Shown here in pieces: positions 7,195-15,017 of a stretch of DNA of 64,000 bases. Within the stretch, counting starts at the first letter, position 1; the number at the start of each line of letters is the position of its first letter. The notes below the pieces were generated by a model that was not told the DNA's origin, searched no databases, and was given only the letters and a program-made list of their open reading frames with translations. A program made the translations under genes and the position numbers. Source of the stretch: Curtobacterium sp. MMLR14_010 (GTDB lineage: Bacteria; Actinomycetota; Actinomycetes; Actinomycetales; Microbacteriaceae). Where the stretch lies: the NCBI RefSeq assembly GCF_001865015.1, contig NZ_MJGV01000079.1:161984-225983 (forward strand), read 5' to 3'.

Positions 7195-8397
7195 TCAGCG
7201 CTCGACGCCGTTTTCGTCCGTCGCGTTGCGTTCTGCCCGTTCGGCAGCCGCAGCCCGGACGACGCGGAGATGGGCCATCGGCGTGGTGCCGCACTCGTCC
7301 TGGAACAGCTGCTGCAGTCGACGAGGACGTACCCCGGTCGCGTCGGCGATCGTGGCGACCGTCAGGGGCTCCTCGGCGTGCTCGGCGATGAACATCAAGG
7401 CCTGTCGGACACGGGCGGAGGGCTCCCCGGTCGCGAGCTGCGGGCCCCGTGCTGCCGTGAGTGTCTCGCCGGGGCTCTCCCCGAACCGCTCCCGGTACGT
7501 CGCGGCGAACCGGCCGGCGTTCGTGAAGCCCCAGCACCGTGCGACGTCGACGACGCCGTCGTCCCCACTGCCGTGCAGGAGCTGCCGACGGACCTCGTCC
7601 AGGCGGTGGTCGCGGAGGAACCGGCTCGGGGTGACGCCGAGCGTGCGGACGAACACGTCCTGCAGGCTCCGTTCGCCGAGGCCCGCCGCGGCCGCGATCG
7701 CCCCGACGGAGGGCCGCTCGCGAGCGTGGTCCTCGATGTACCGGATCGCGTCCCGCAGGCGGTTCGCCAGCGGGACGTCGTCGTCGACGTCGCGCAGCGG
7801 GAACGTGTCGAGCACGACGACGGCCAGGCGGCGGTTCAACGCCGTGCGCATGGCCCCCTGCACGCGGTCGTCGAGGAGCGCCGGGGTGAGTTCGCGCAGC
7901 AGCCGTCGGAGTGGCTCGCGCCGGGCGACGACCTCGTCCTGCTGGGCGAACAGCAGCGGGCCGTCGGGCTGCCGGTACCCGAGCTCCCGCCCGACCATGC
8001 GGAGGAACCGGTCCGCGACGTGCACGCCGTTGTAGACCGTCTCCTCGGACTCGAACCGGTAGGCCTCGGACGCCGAGGCGATGTAGGGAGCGCCCGGTCG
8101 GACGACGCGGACCCGGTCGGCGAAGTGCATCTCGAGCGTGCCCTGGGACAGCCAGAAGACGACGTGGTCCTCCCGCGGGCCGATGACGCCCGTGCGCCGA
8201 CCGCCCGTCGCGCGCATCGTCCGGAGGGACAGGTCGTCGTCGCCGACCACCGTGTACTCGTACCGGGTGCCGGGCGCGACCTGGGTCTCGGTCGCGAACT
8301 CCGACCCGCGGTACTCCGCGCTGAAGATGGCGTCGTAGTCGGTGCCGTCCTCGTCCGAGAACCGCAGTCGGCGGAATCCGTTGGACGACGTGCTCAC
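7195..8397 (-). CDS. AraC family transcriptional regulator with tandem HTH regions
   Basis: 400 residues. An N-terminal AraC-type sensor region (about 1-190) is followed by a complete HTH_18 domain (about 215-315) with SRFLRDHRLDEVRRQL, FTNAGRFAATYRERFGESP and two helix-turn-helix units. After a short linker (about residues 335-385) comes a second, incomplete HTH unit with the pattern LTVATIADATGVRPRRLQQL and TTPMAHLRVVR, containing only the first helix-turn-helix. The extra half domain is unusual. No obvious target lies next to it; it may regulate itself or a distant catabolic gene. Confidence 0.88.
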   Translation of the reverse strand: MSTSSNGFRRLRFSDEDGTDYDAIFSAEYRGSEFATETQVAPGTRYEYTVVGDDDLSLRTMRATGGRRTGVIGPREDHVVFWLSQGTLEMHFADRVRVVRPGAPYIASASEAYRFESEETVYNGVHVADRFLRMVGRELGYRQPDGPLLFAQQDEVVARREPLRRLLRELTPALLDDRVQGAMRTALNRRLAVVVLDTFPLRDVDDDVPLANRLRDAIRYIEDHARERPSVGAIAAAAGLGERSLQDVFVRTLGVTPSRFLRDHRLDEVRRQLLHGSGDDGVVDVARCWGFTNAGRFAATYRERFGESPGETLTAARGPQLATGEPSARVRQALMFIAEHAEEPLTVATIADATGVRPRRLQQLFQDECGTTPMAHLRVVRAAAAERAERNATDENGVER

Positions 8398-8551
8398 GCG
8401 TCCATCCTCACACCCGTGCCCGGCCCGGGTCGATGACCATCATCGGGGGCCAGTGCCCCGCGGTCTGCCCGGTCCGGAGGACACTCAGGGTGCACGAGCA
8501 CACTCGCCAGCACACGGCAGCGATGCCGCCCACGCACCCTGGAGGACGACC

Positions 8552-8860
8552 ATGGCAGGCAAGCACGAGCAGATCCGCGGCGAGTCCGACCGCGCCGACG
8601 GCGTCGAACCAGCCGCAGGCGCCTTCGTCGACAGCGACATCCCCGGCGAGGCCACGCCGCGGTCCGAGGAGCCCGTCGGCGAGTTCGTCGAGAGCGACAT
8701 CCCGGGCGAGGCGACGCCGACCAACACGGACACCGACGGCGAGTACGTCGATTCGGACATCCCGGGTGAGGACGCGGACGAGGACACGGCACGGGCCTCG
8801 GCCGAGGTCGGCCACTACGTCGACACCGGCACGGGCACCGACGACACCGAGAACGGCTGA
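8552..8860 (+). CDS. Acidic repeat protein with SDIPGE motifs (102 aa)
   Basis: GGAGG six bases before the ATG fixes the start. After a short N-terminus the protein carries three repeats of F/Y-V-D/E-S-D-I-P-G-E, at about residues 25-33, 48-56 and 69-77. A looser copy, HYVDTGTG, lies near the end. It is highly acidic and lacks Cys, a membrane segment or a signal peptide. The DNA of the repeats differs at third positions, so the motif is held by selection rather than by recent duplication. Probably disordered and cytoplasmic. I do not recognise the family and assign no function. Confidence 0.8.
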   Translation: MAGKHEQIRGESDRADGVEPAAGAFVDSDIPGEATPRSEEPVGEFVESDIPGEATPTNTDTDGEYVDSDIPGEDADEDTARASAEVGHYVDTGTGTDDTENG

Positions 8861-8870
8861 GTCCGCGTCG

Positions 8871-9269
8871 TCAGTCGACGAGCTGCGCCTGCGTGAGCAG
8901 GCGCAGCGTCTCCACGCCCGCCGGCGGGCACCGGTCCGCGTCCGCCGAGGTGACCCACTCGACCTCGTCGACCTCTGCGGAGGCGACGGGCGAGGGGGTG
9001 TCCAGCGGGCCTCCCGGCCTGGCCAGGAAGAGCGTCATCGCGACCACCGTGCCGGGCGCCTGCCCGTGCGCCGGTTCGGTCACGACCGCGAACTCGTCGA
9101 CGTCGGCCGCGGTGAACCGCAGGCCGGTCTCCTCGAGGGCCTCACGTACGACGGCCTGGACGGCCGTCTCGCCGGGTTCGACCTTGCCGCCGGGCAGGTA
9201 GAGGACGTCCCGTCCGCGCGCCCGCACCATCAGGACACGGCGTTCGCGCACCAGCAGGAGCGCGCTCAC
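8871..9269 (-). CDS. NUDIX hydrolase
   Basis: 132 residues from a GTG at 9269; no better in-frame start exists before the end of hemA. The NUDIX box is complete: GKVEPGETAVQAVVREALEE followed by TGL matches Gx5Ex7REUxEExGU, the Mg-binding site for hydrolysis of a nucleoside diphosphate linked to another moiety. The LYLPGGKVEPGE context is typical of small MutT-like proteins. The substrate cannot be told. It follows hemA by 29 bases and may share its transcript. Confidence 0.9.
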   Translation of the reverse strand: MSALLLVRERRVLMVRARGRDVLYLPGGKVEPGETAVQAVVREALEETGLRFTAADVDEFAVVTEPAHGQAPGTVVAMTLFLARPGGPLDTPSPVASAEVDEVEWVTSADADRCPPAGVETLRLLTQAQLVD

Positions 9270-9298
9270 CCGCAGGACCGGTGCGTCAGCCGGGAGGC

Positions 9299-10615
9299 TC
9301 AGCTGGCGTCCGCAGCGTCGGTGCCGTGTGTCGGGGCGGTCCGGTCCGCCAGCGGCACGACGGGCGCGGGCACGTCCAGCTCCGCCTCGGGCTCCGGCCG
9401 GACGCCGTAGAGGGCGTCGAGCGCCTGGACGAACTCGTCGCCGCGCCCAGCGCGACCGAGCTCCCTGGCGCGGACCGACGGCCGGTGCAGCAGCACCCCG
9501 ACCAGGTGCCGCAGCGCCCGCTCGGTCTGCTCCGCGGACTCCGGCGTGACGTCGCCGCGCCGGGTCGACCGCTCGATCTCGGCGTCGAGGATGTCGAACA
9601 CGTGCTTCCGGAACGCCACGAGCGCCGGCGTCGTCGACTGCTCCATCGCCTGGGCGCGGAACCGGGAGACGGCGTCCTCGACCATGGCGCGGGCCTCGGA
9701 CTCGGCGTTCAGCTCGGAGACCGGCGCGTGGATGCTGATCGTCTCGAGGTCGAGGAGCTCCGTGCCCTGCACCTGTGCGGCAGCGGGGTCGACGTTCCGG
9801 GGGAGTCCGAGGTCGATCACGATGCGCCGGACGCCGTCGTCGAGGTCGGCGGCGCTGATGACCGGGACCTGGCTCGAGGTGCAGGTGATGACGACGTCGC
9901 TCGACGCGATCGCCTGGCGCAGGTGGTGCGCGGCGACGAGGTCGTGCTTGGCGGCGAACCACGGGGCGCGGCCGGACGGCGAGTAGACCTGGATCCGCTC
10001 GGCGCCGCGGTCGCGCAGGGCGGCGATCGTGGTGGCGGCGTAGCTGCCCGTGCCGACGAGCAGGACGTTCGCACGGGCCCAGTCGGTCACGCGGGACGAC
10101 GCGAGCTCGAGCCCGAGGCGGACGAGCGAGCGGCCGGCGGCACCGATGCGCGTGCGGGTCTTGACGCCCCGGGAGGTGTGCGCTGCCTCCTGGAACAGGC
10201 GCTCGAGGTCGGAGGTGGTGGTGCCGTTGGCGCGGGCGTCCTCGAGCGAGCGGCGGACCTGCCCGGAGATCTCGGTCTCGCCGATGACGACGGACTCGAG
10301 GCCGCTCGAGACGGCGAAGAGGTGCTGGACGACGTCCTTGCCGCCGAGCACGGACACGGACTCGAGGACCTCGGTGCCGACGAGCCCGCTGGCCTGGGCG
10401 ACGGCGTCGACCGTGGCGGTCACCGCGGAGTCGCGGTCGTCGCCGGCGATGTCGAGGTAGGCCTCGAAGCGGTTGCAGGTCGCGAGGACCACGGCGCCGT
10501 CGAGGACGTCCGAGTCGGTGACCAGTCTGCTGGCCGCCGCGGGTGCGCCGATGCTCAGTCGCTCCAGGAGGTCGAAGCTGGCGTTGCGATGCGACGCCGT
10601 GAGACAGATGAGCAC
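9299..10615 (-). CDS. hemA: Glutamyl-tRNA reductase
   Basis: First committed step of the C5 heme route: glutamyl-tRNA plus NADPH to glutamate-1-semialdehyde. 438 residues. The nucleophilic Cys47 lies in ATCNRFEAY, the tRNA/substrate site GETEISGQ follows, then the NADPH Rossmann segment LLVGTGSYAATTIAAL and DLGLPRNVDP. The GTG at 10615 was chosen because a TACCAT hexamer lies 7 bases upstream, as expected for a leaderless transcript, and the next start would add a non-family N-terminus. hemA diverges from the hemE operon by only 38 bases. The product feeds HemL, encoded at the far end of that operon. Confidence 0.96.
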   Translation of the reverse strand: MLICLTASHRNASFDLLERLSIGAPAAASRLVTDSDVLDGAVVLATCNRFEAYLDIAGDDRDSAVTATVDAVAQASGLVGTEVLESVSVLGGKDVVQHLFAVSSGLESVVIGETEISGQVRRSLEDARANGTTTSDLERLFQEAAHTSRGVKTRTRIGAAGRSLVRLGLELASSRVTDWARANVLLVGTGSYAATTIAALRDRGAERIQVYSPSGRAPWFAAKHDLVAAHHLRQAIASSDVVITCTSSQVPVISAADLDDGVRRIVIDLGLPRNVDPAAAQVQGTELLDLETISIHAPVSELNAESEARAMVEDAVSRFRAQAMEQSTTPALVAFRKHVFDILDAEIERSTRRGDVTPESAEQTERALRHLVGVLLHRPSVRARELGRAGRGDEFVQALDALYGVRPEPEAELDVPAPVVPLADRTAPTHGTDAADAS

Positions 10616-10653
10616 GTACTCGATGGTACCGCGCTCGGTGGGAGAATCGTGCG
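10616..10653. promoter_or_regulatory. Face-to-face divergent promoters, hemA and hemE
   Basis: The minus-strand -10-like TACCAT (10628-10623) sits 7 bases from the hemA GTG. The plus-strand GAGAAT (10642-10647) sits 6 bases from the hemE GTG. Both imply leaderless mRNAs. The -10 hexamers are 13 bases apart, so each -35 region falls on or near the other promoter's -10 and the two could not easily be occupied at once. Confidence 0.5.
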
Positions 10654-11766
10654 GTGACCGACGCATCCACAGCCGCACTGCCAGCCACGCACCCGCTCGC
10701 CGACGGACGGACCGCCGGATCGGCCCTGGTCCGGGCCCTGCGGGGCGACCGTCCGGAGACCCTGCCGGTGTGGTTCATGCGCCAGGCGGGCCGGTCGCTG
10801 CCCGAGTACCGCGACCTCCGCGTCGGCACGGCCATGCTCGACGCCTGCCTCGACCCGGCGATGGCGTCGGAGATCACACTGCAGCCGGTCCGTCGGCACG
10901 GGGTCGACGCCGGCATCTTCTTCAGCGACATCGTCATGCCGATCAAGCTCGCCGGCGTGGACGTCGAGATCGTCCCGGGCCGCGGACCCGTGCTCGGCTC
11001 GCCGATCCGCACGGTGGCGGACGTCGACGCGCTCGAGGCCCTCGACCCCGCCGCGCTGGCACCCATCGCCGAGGCCGTCACCCGCACCGTGGCCGAACTC
11101 GGCAGCACACCGCTCATCGGGTTCGCCGGGGCGCCGTTCACCCTCGCGGCCTACCTGGTCGAGGGCGGCCCGTCGAAGGACCACATCCGCGCCCGCACGC
11201 TCATGCACGCCGACCCGGTCACGTGGTCGCGGCTGCTGGCCTGGGCGGCCGAGGTGTCCGGCACCTTCCTCCGGGCACAGGTGCTCGCCGGCGCCTCGGC
11301 GGTCCAGCTCTTCGACTCGTGGGTGGGGTCGCTGTCGCGGGAGGACTACCTCGCCCACGTCGCACCGCACTCGGCCCAGGCCCTGTCGCACGTGTCCGAC
11401 CTCGGCGTCCCGCGCATCCACTTCGGCGTCGGCAGCGGCGAGGTCCTGCGGGACATGACGACCCTCGGTGGCGACGCGGTCGCGGTCGACGCCGTCGGGG
11501 TGGACTGGCGCCTGCCGCTCGACCAGGCCGTCGAGCGGGTCGGCACCGGTGTCACCGTGCAGGGCAACATCGACCCGGCGATGCTCTCCGCCCCGTGGGA
11601 GGTCCTCGAGGCCCACGTGCGGCAGGTCGTGCGTCGTGGCGGTGCCGCTCGTGCCCACGTCGTGAACCTCGGCCACGGTGTCCCGCCGGAGACCGACCCC
11701 GCCGTGCTGACCCGGGTCGTCGAGCTCGTGCACGCCCTCGGGAGCGGCGCCGGGACCTCCGCATGA
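10654..11766 (+). CDS. hemE: Uroporphyrinogen decarboxylase
   Basis: Converts uroporphyrinogen III to coproporphyrinogen III, the last step shared by all heme routes. 370 residues, normal length. The signature PVWFMRQAGRSLPEYR is intact near residue 36, followed by FFSDIVMPIKLAG and the conserved GFAGAPFTLA loop. It starts with GTG. It is the first gene of the long heme operon and overlaps hemG by ATGA. An N-terminal extension of about 20 Ala/Thr-rich residues precedes the conserved part. Confidence 0.97.
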   Translation: MTDASTAALPATHPLADGRTAGSALVRALRGDRPETLPVWFMRQAGRSLPEYRDLRVGTAMLDACLDPAMASEITLQPVRRHGVDAGIFFSDIVMPIKLAGVDVEIVPGRGPVLGSPIRTVADVDALEALDPAALAPIAEAVTRTVAELGSTPLIGFAGAPFTLAAYLVEGGPSKDHIRARTLMHADPVTWSRLLAWAAEVSGTFLRAQVLAGASAVQLFDSWVGSLSREDYLAHVAPHSAQALSHVSDLGVPRIHFGVGSGEVLRDMTTLGGDAVAVDAVGVDWRLPLDQAVERVGTGVTVQGNIDPAMLSAPWEVLEAHVRQVVRRGGAARAHVVNLGHGVPPETDPAVLTRVVELVHALGSGAGTSA

Positions 11767-13079
11767 CCGAGGCGATCGTCGTCGGAGGTGGGGTCGCCGG
11801 GCTGCTCGCGGCGCGGGACCTCGCCAAGGCCGGCGTGCACGTGGTGCTCGTCGAGGCCTCTGGCGTGCTCGGCGGGATGATCCGCCGGCACACCGTCGCG
11901 GGGATCGACCTCGACATGGCCGCCGACTCGTTCGCCACCAGGACCGACGCCGTCTCCTCGCTCGCGATCGAGCTCGGGCTCGGCAACGAGATCGTCTCCC
12001 CGGACCCGCGCGGTGCCTGGCTGATGACGCGCGACGGCCGCACCGCCCCGATGCCGGCGACCGGGCTCCTCGGCATCCCCGGCGTCCCGATGGCGGCCGA
12101 CGTCCTCGCCGTCGTCGGGCAGGCCGGCGGGCTCCGCGCGCAGATGGACTCGCTGCTGCCGGCGCCCGTCGGTGCCCGGGCGACGTCCCTCGGCGCGATG
12201 GTCCGGAAGCGGATGGGAGCGAAGGTCCTCGACGACCTCGTGGTGCCCGTCGTCGCCGGTGTCCACTCCACGCACCCGGACGACCTCGACCCCGACCGGG
12301 TGGCGCCGGGGCTCCGCGACGCGCTCCTCCGCGAGGGCTCCCTCGCCCGGGCCGTCCTCGCGCTCCGGGCACGAGCGACCGCCGGGTCCGCCGTGCAGGG
12401 CATCCGCGGCGGCATCGTGCGCATCGTGGACGAACTCGTCGCCGACCTCGAGACCTGGCACGTCGACGTCCGGCTGCACACCCGCGTGACCCGGGTCGAC
12501 CGGGCCGCGGTCGAGGTCGTCGGCGCCGACGGCACGACCGAGCGCCTGGTGGCCGACCACGTGCTCTCGGCGGTGTCCGACCCGACACGGACGACGGCGG
12601 CGACCCGCACGGGCATCGAGCTGGTCACACTCGTCGTCGACCAACCGGACCTCGACGCGGCGCCCCGCGGAACGGGCATGCTCGTGCACCCGGCGGCCAC
12701 CGGGGTCCGGGCGAAGGCCCTCACGCACGCGACGGTGAAGTGGCCGTGGCTGGCCGACGCCGCCGGCGGGCACCACGTCCTGCGGCTCAGCTACGCGACC
12801 CCGGCGGCCGACGCGGCGGACGTGGCCACGAGCCTCCCGGTCGACCCCGCCAGCGAGACGGGCGTCCGGGCCACGACGGACGCGAGCGCCCTGCTGGGCC
12901 TGCCGGTGGACGCGGCACGCGTCCTGGGCGCCGCCTCCGTGCGCTGGCACGGCCCGGACACGCAGGCCGCCGGACTGGCCGAGGGGGTCGTCGGCATCGG
13001 CGAGGCCTCGAGCGGACGCGGGCTCTCCGGCATCGTCACCACGACCAGGGCAGCCGTCCGCGAGCTCCTCGGATCCTGA
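11763..13079 (+). CDS. hemG: Coproporphyrinogen III oxidase of the HemG/HemY (CgoX) type
   Basis: FAD enzyme that oxidises coproporphyrinogen III to coproporphyrin III in Gram-positives; older annotations call it protoporphyrinogen oxidase. 438 residues. The dinucleotide-binding motif is IVVGGGVAGLLAARDLAKAG at the N-terminus. A C-terminal FAD motif, VVGIGEASSGRGLSGIV, is also present. The ATG overlaps the hemE stop. CgoX rather than true HemY activity is inferred from the HemQ and HemH genes in the same operon. Confidence 0.93.
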   Translation: MTEAIVVGGGVAGLLAARDLAKAGVHVVLVEASGVLGGMIRRHTVAGIDLDMAADSFATRTDAVSSLAIELGLGNEIVSPDPRGAWLMTRDGRTAPMPATGLLGIPGVPMAADVLAVVGQAGGLRAQMDSLLPAPVGARATSLGAMVRKRMGAKVLDDLVVPVVAGVHSTHPDDLDPDRVAPGLRDALLREGSLARAVLALRARATAGSAVQGIRGGIVRIVDELVADLETWHVDVRLHTRVTRVDRAAVEVVGADGTTERLVADHVLSAVSDPTRTTAATRTGIELVTLVVDQPDLDAAPRGTGMLVHPAATGVRAKALTHATVKWPWLADAAGGHHVLRLSYATPAADAADVATSLPVDPASETGVRATTDASALLGLPVDAARVLGAASVRWHGPDTQAAGLAEGVVGIGEASSGRGLSGIVTTTRAAVRELLGS

Positions 13080-13170
13080 GCGGACCGCCGACCCGCCGAG
13101 GGCTACTGTTGGTGGAACGCCGGGACATCCTGCTCGGCGCATGAAACGCACACTGACTTTCGGAGGAACC

Positions 13171-13425
13171 ATGCGAGGCAGGCTCCTGTTCGTCGCCGGC
13201 GCAGCACTCGGGTACGTCCTGGGATCGCGAGCCGGTCGGGCGCGCTACGAACAGATCAAGACCGTCAGCGGCAAGATCTGGAACAACGACAACGTCCAGA
13301 AGAGCGTGCACGGCGTCGAGGAGTTCGTCGCCGACAAGACGCCGGACGTCGCCGACTTCATCGGTGAGCAGACCAAGAAGGTCGTCCGCAAGGTCGGCCA
13401 GAAGAAGGACGCACCGACCTCATGA
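13171..13425 (+). CDS. YtxH-like small membrane protein inside the heme operon
   Basis: 84 residues from the ATG at 13171, which has CGGAGGA 5-10 bases upstream; the in-frame ATG at 13141 lacks a site. One N-terminal membrane segment ends in LGYVLGSRAGR, then a helical, Lys-rich tail with YEQIKTVSGKIWNND. This is the pattern of YtxH-type anchored proteins and resembles the 63-aa protein at 2847-3038. It is the first of three small membrane proteins inserted between hemG and hemQ. Function unknown. Confidence 0.8.
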   Translation: MRGRLLFVAGAALGYVLGSRAGRARYEQIKTVSGKIWNNDNVQKSVHGVEEFVADKTPDVADFIGEQTKKVVRKVGQKKDAPTS

Positions 13426-13880
13426 CCGACACGCGTGACCGGAAGTCGCGATCGCTCTTCGGTCTCGTCGGGGACGTCCCCCAGCTCGTCAAGAACCTCG
13501 TCAAGGGCGAGATCGCGCTGCTGAAGGCCGAGCTGATGGGGAAGGCGAAGGTCTTCGCCCTCGCCGCCGGGCTCCTCATCGGTGCGCTCGTCATCGTGCT
13601 GTACGCCATCGGCGTGCTGCTGACGGCGGCCGTCATGGGCCTCGCGACCGTCATGCCGGCGTGGCTCGCCGCGCTCGTGCTCGCGTTCGTGATGCTCGTG
13701 GTCGCCGCGATCCTCGGGTTCGTGGGCTGGAAGCGGTTCAAGAAGGGGCTGCCGATCACGCCGAAGCGCACGATCGACAGCGTCAAGAACGACATCAACG
13801 CGGTCAAGGGCCTGGGCAAGAAGCCCACGCCCGAGGTCCAGCACGCGTCCCGCAAGCCGGACGTCAGCGGCCGGTTCTGA
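13422..13880 (+). CDS. Holin-X / phage-holin superfamily III-like membrane protein
   Basis: 152 residues. An amphipathic N-terminal helix (LVKNLVKGEIALLKAELMGK) leads into two membrane segments (about residues 43-67 and 72-100), then a basic cytosolic tail. This is the actinobacterial Holin-X/DUF1469 layout, common in chromosomes and not a sign of phage. It overlaps the previous gene by ATGA, so the trio is one translational unit in part. Confidence 0.82.
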   Translation: MTDTRDRKSRSLFGLVGDVPQLVKNLVKGEIALLKAELMGKAKVFALAAGLLIGALVIVLYAIGVLLTAAVMGLATVMPAWLAALVLAFVMLVVAAILGFVGWKRFKKGLPITPKRTIDSVKNDINAVKGLGKKPTPEVQHASRKPDVSGRF

Positions 13881-13924
13881 CGCCCGACGTGTCGACCGTT
13901 CCCGCACCACACCGAGGAGTCCCA

Positions 13925-14155
13925 GTGACCGACCAGCACGACGACATCGCCGACCGCGTCGCATCGACCCGCGCCCAGCTCTTCGACACCCTCGACGCGA
14001 TCGAGGACAAGCTCAACCTGCCGAAGCAGCTCGGCATCGCCGCGTCGAAGGTGAAGCGCGGCGTCGTCGAGAAGCGCCCCGAGTACCTGGCCGGGGTCGC
14101 AGCGGGCGTGACGGTGGTCGGGGGTATCGTCGTGCTGGTACTCCGACGGCGGTAG
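13925..14155 (+). CDS. DUF3618 family protein (76 aa)
   Basis: Starts at GTG 13925, with GAGGAG about 9 bases before it. An N-terminal helix with VASTRAQLFDTLDAIEDKLN, the DUF3618 signature (a motif of about 25 residues), precedes a C-terminal membrane segment ending VVLVLRRR. Holin-X plus DUF3618 plus a YtxH-like protein form a recurring actinobacterial set of unknown role. Here it lies in the heme operon, between hemG and hemQ. Confidence 0.82.
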   Translation: MTDQHDDIADRVASTRAQLFDTLDAIEDKLNLPKQLGIAASKVKRGVVEKRPEYLAGVAAGVTVVGGIVVLVLRRR

Positions 14156-14246
14156 ATCCGACAGGGGTCGCCCGCGGTCACGGGGTGCTCGCCGGTGTGG
14201 GGACCGGCGACGACCATTCCTTGCAACCGATAGGACAATGGACCTC

Positions 14247-15017
14247 ATGAGTTCCACCGTGCCCGCGCACGACAGCACCAACCCGAACGACAGCACCTCC
14301 CCTCACAGCAGCTCGGCGCACGAGACCGCGCCGGACTCGGGCATCGACCCGAACCTGCTGACGGCCTACGCCCTCTGGGCCGTGTTCCGCCGCCCCGTCG
14401 GGCAGGTCACCCGCGTCGGTGACGACGGCGTCGCCGAACTGGACGCAGTAGTCGCCCGCGGCGCCGAGCACGGCGTCACGATCCGCGGCTTCTACGACGT
14501 CTCCGGCTTCCGCGCCGACGCCGACGTGATGATCTGGCTGCACGGTGACGACGCCCAGGCGATCCAGGCGGTGCTGCGCGACGTCCGTCGGACCGCGCTC
14601 TTCCAGGACGCCGAACCCGTCTGGCACGCGATGGCCATGCACCGCGAGGCCGAGTTCAACAAGCGGCACACCCCCGCGTTCCTCCGCGGCAAGGACCCCG
14701 AGGCCTGGATCACGGTGTACCCGTTCGTCCGGTCCTACGAGTGGTACCTCCTGCCGGAAGAGGAACGCTCGAAGATGCTCCGCGACCACGGCATCCAGGG
14801 CGCCAAGTACCGCCGCGTCCTGACGAACACCATCGCGTCCTTCGCGCTCGGCGACTACGAGTGGATCCTGCCGCTCGAGAGCCCCGACCTCGTCGACCTC
14901 GTCGACCTGATGCGCGACCTCCGCTACACCGAAGCCCGCATGCACGTGCGCGAAGAAGTCCCCTTCTACACGGGTCGTCGCGTGACGACCGCCGAACTCC
15001 CGGAGGTGCTGTCATGA
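14247..15017 (+). CDS. hemQ: Coproheme decarboxylase (hydrogen-peroxide-dependent heme synthase)
   Basis: Also called chdC. It converts coproheme to heme b by two oxidative decarboxylations. 256 residues from ATG 14247; an ATG at 14238 is also in frame. The later one has GACAAT 7 bases upstream and better AGGA spacing. The first ~30 residues are a Ser/Asn-rich extension. The catalytic-Tyr region YPFVRSYEWYLLP (Tyr158) is present, as is DHGIQGAKY, where the family's axial heme His lies. Overlap with hemH is ATGA. Its presence shows that the organism uses the coproporphyrin-dependent route. Confidence 0.95.
   Translation: MSSTVPAHDSTNPNDSTSPHSSSAHETAPDSGIDPNLLTAYALWAVFRRPVGQVTRVGDDGVAELDAVVARGAEHGVTIRGFYDVSGFRADADVMIWLHGDDAQAIQAVLRDVRRTALFQDAEPVWHAMAMHREAEFNKRHTPAFLRGKDPEAWITVYPFVRSYEWYLLPEEERSKMLRDHGIQGAKYRRVLTNTIASFALGDYEWILPLESPDLVDLVDLMRDLRYTEARMHVREEVPFYTGRRVTTAELPEVLS

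Noticed and set aside
9281..10657. 458-aa plus-strand reading frame opposite hemA
   Set aside because: hemA on the minus strand is unambiguous; high GC content keeps the opposite frame open.
13422..13880. Prophage holin
   Set aside because: Holin-X type proteins are common in actinobacterial chromosomes; no other phage genes are present.
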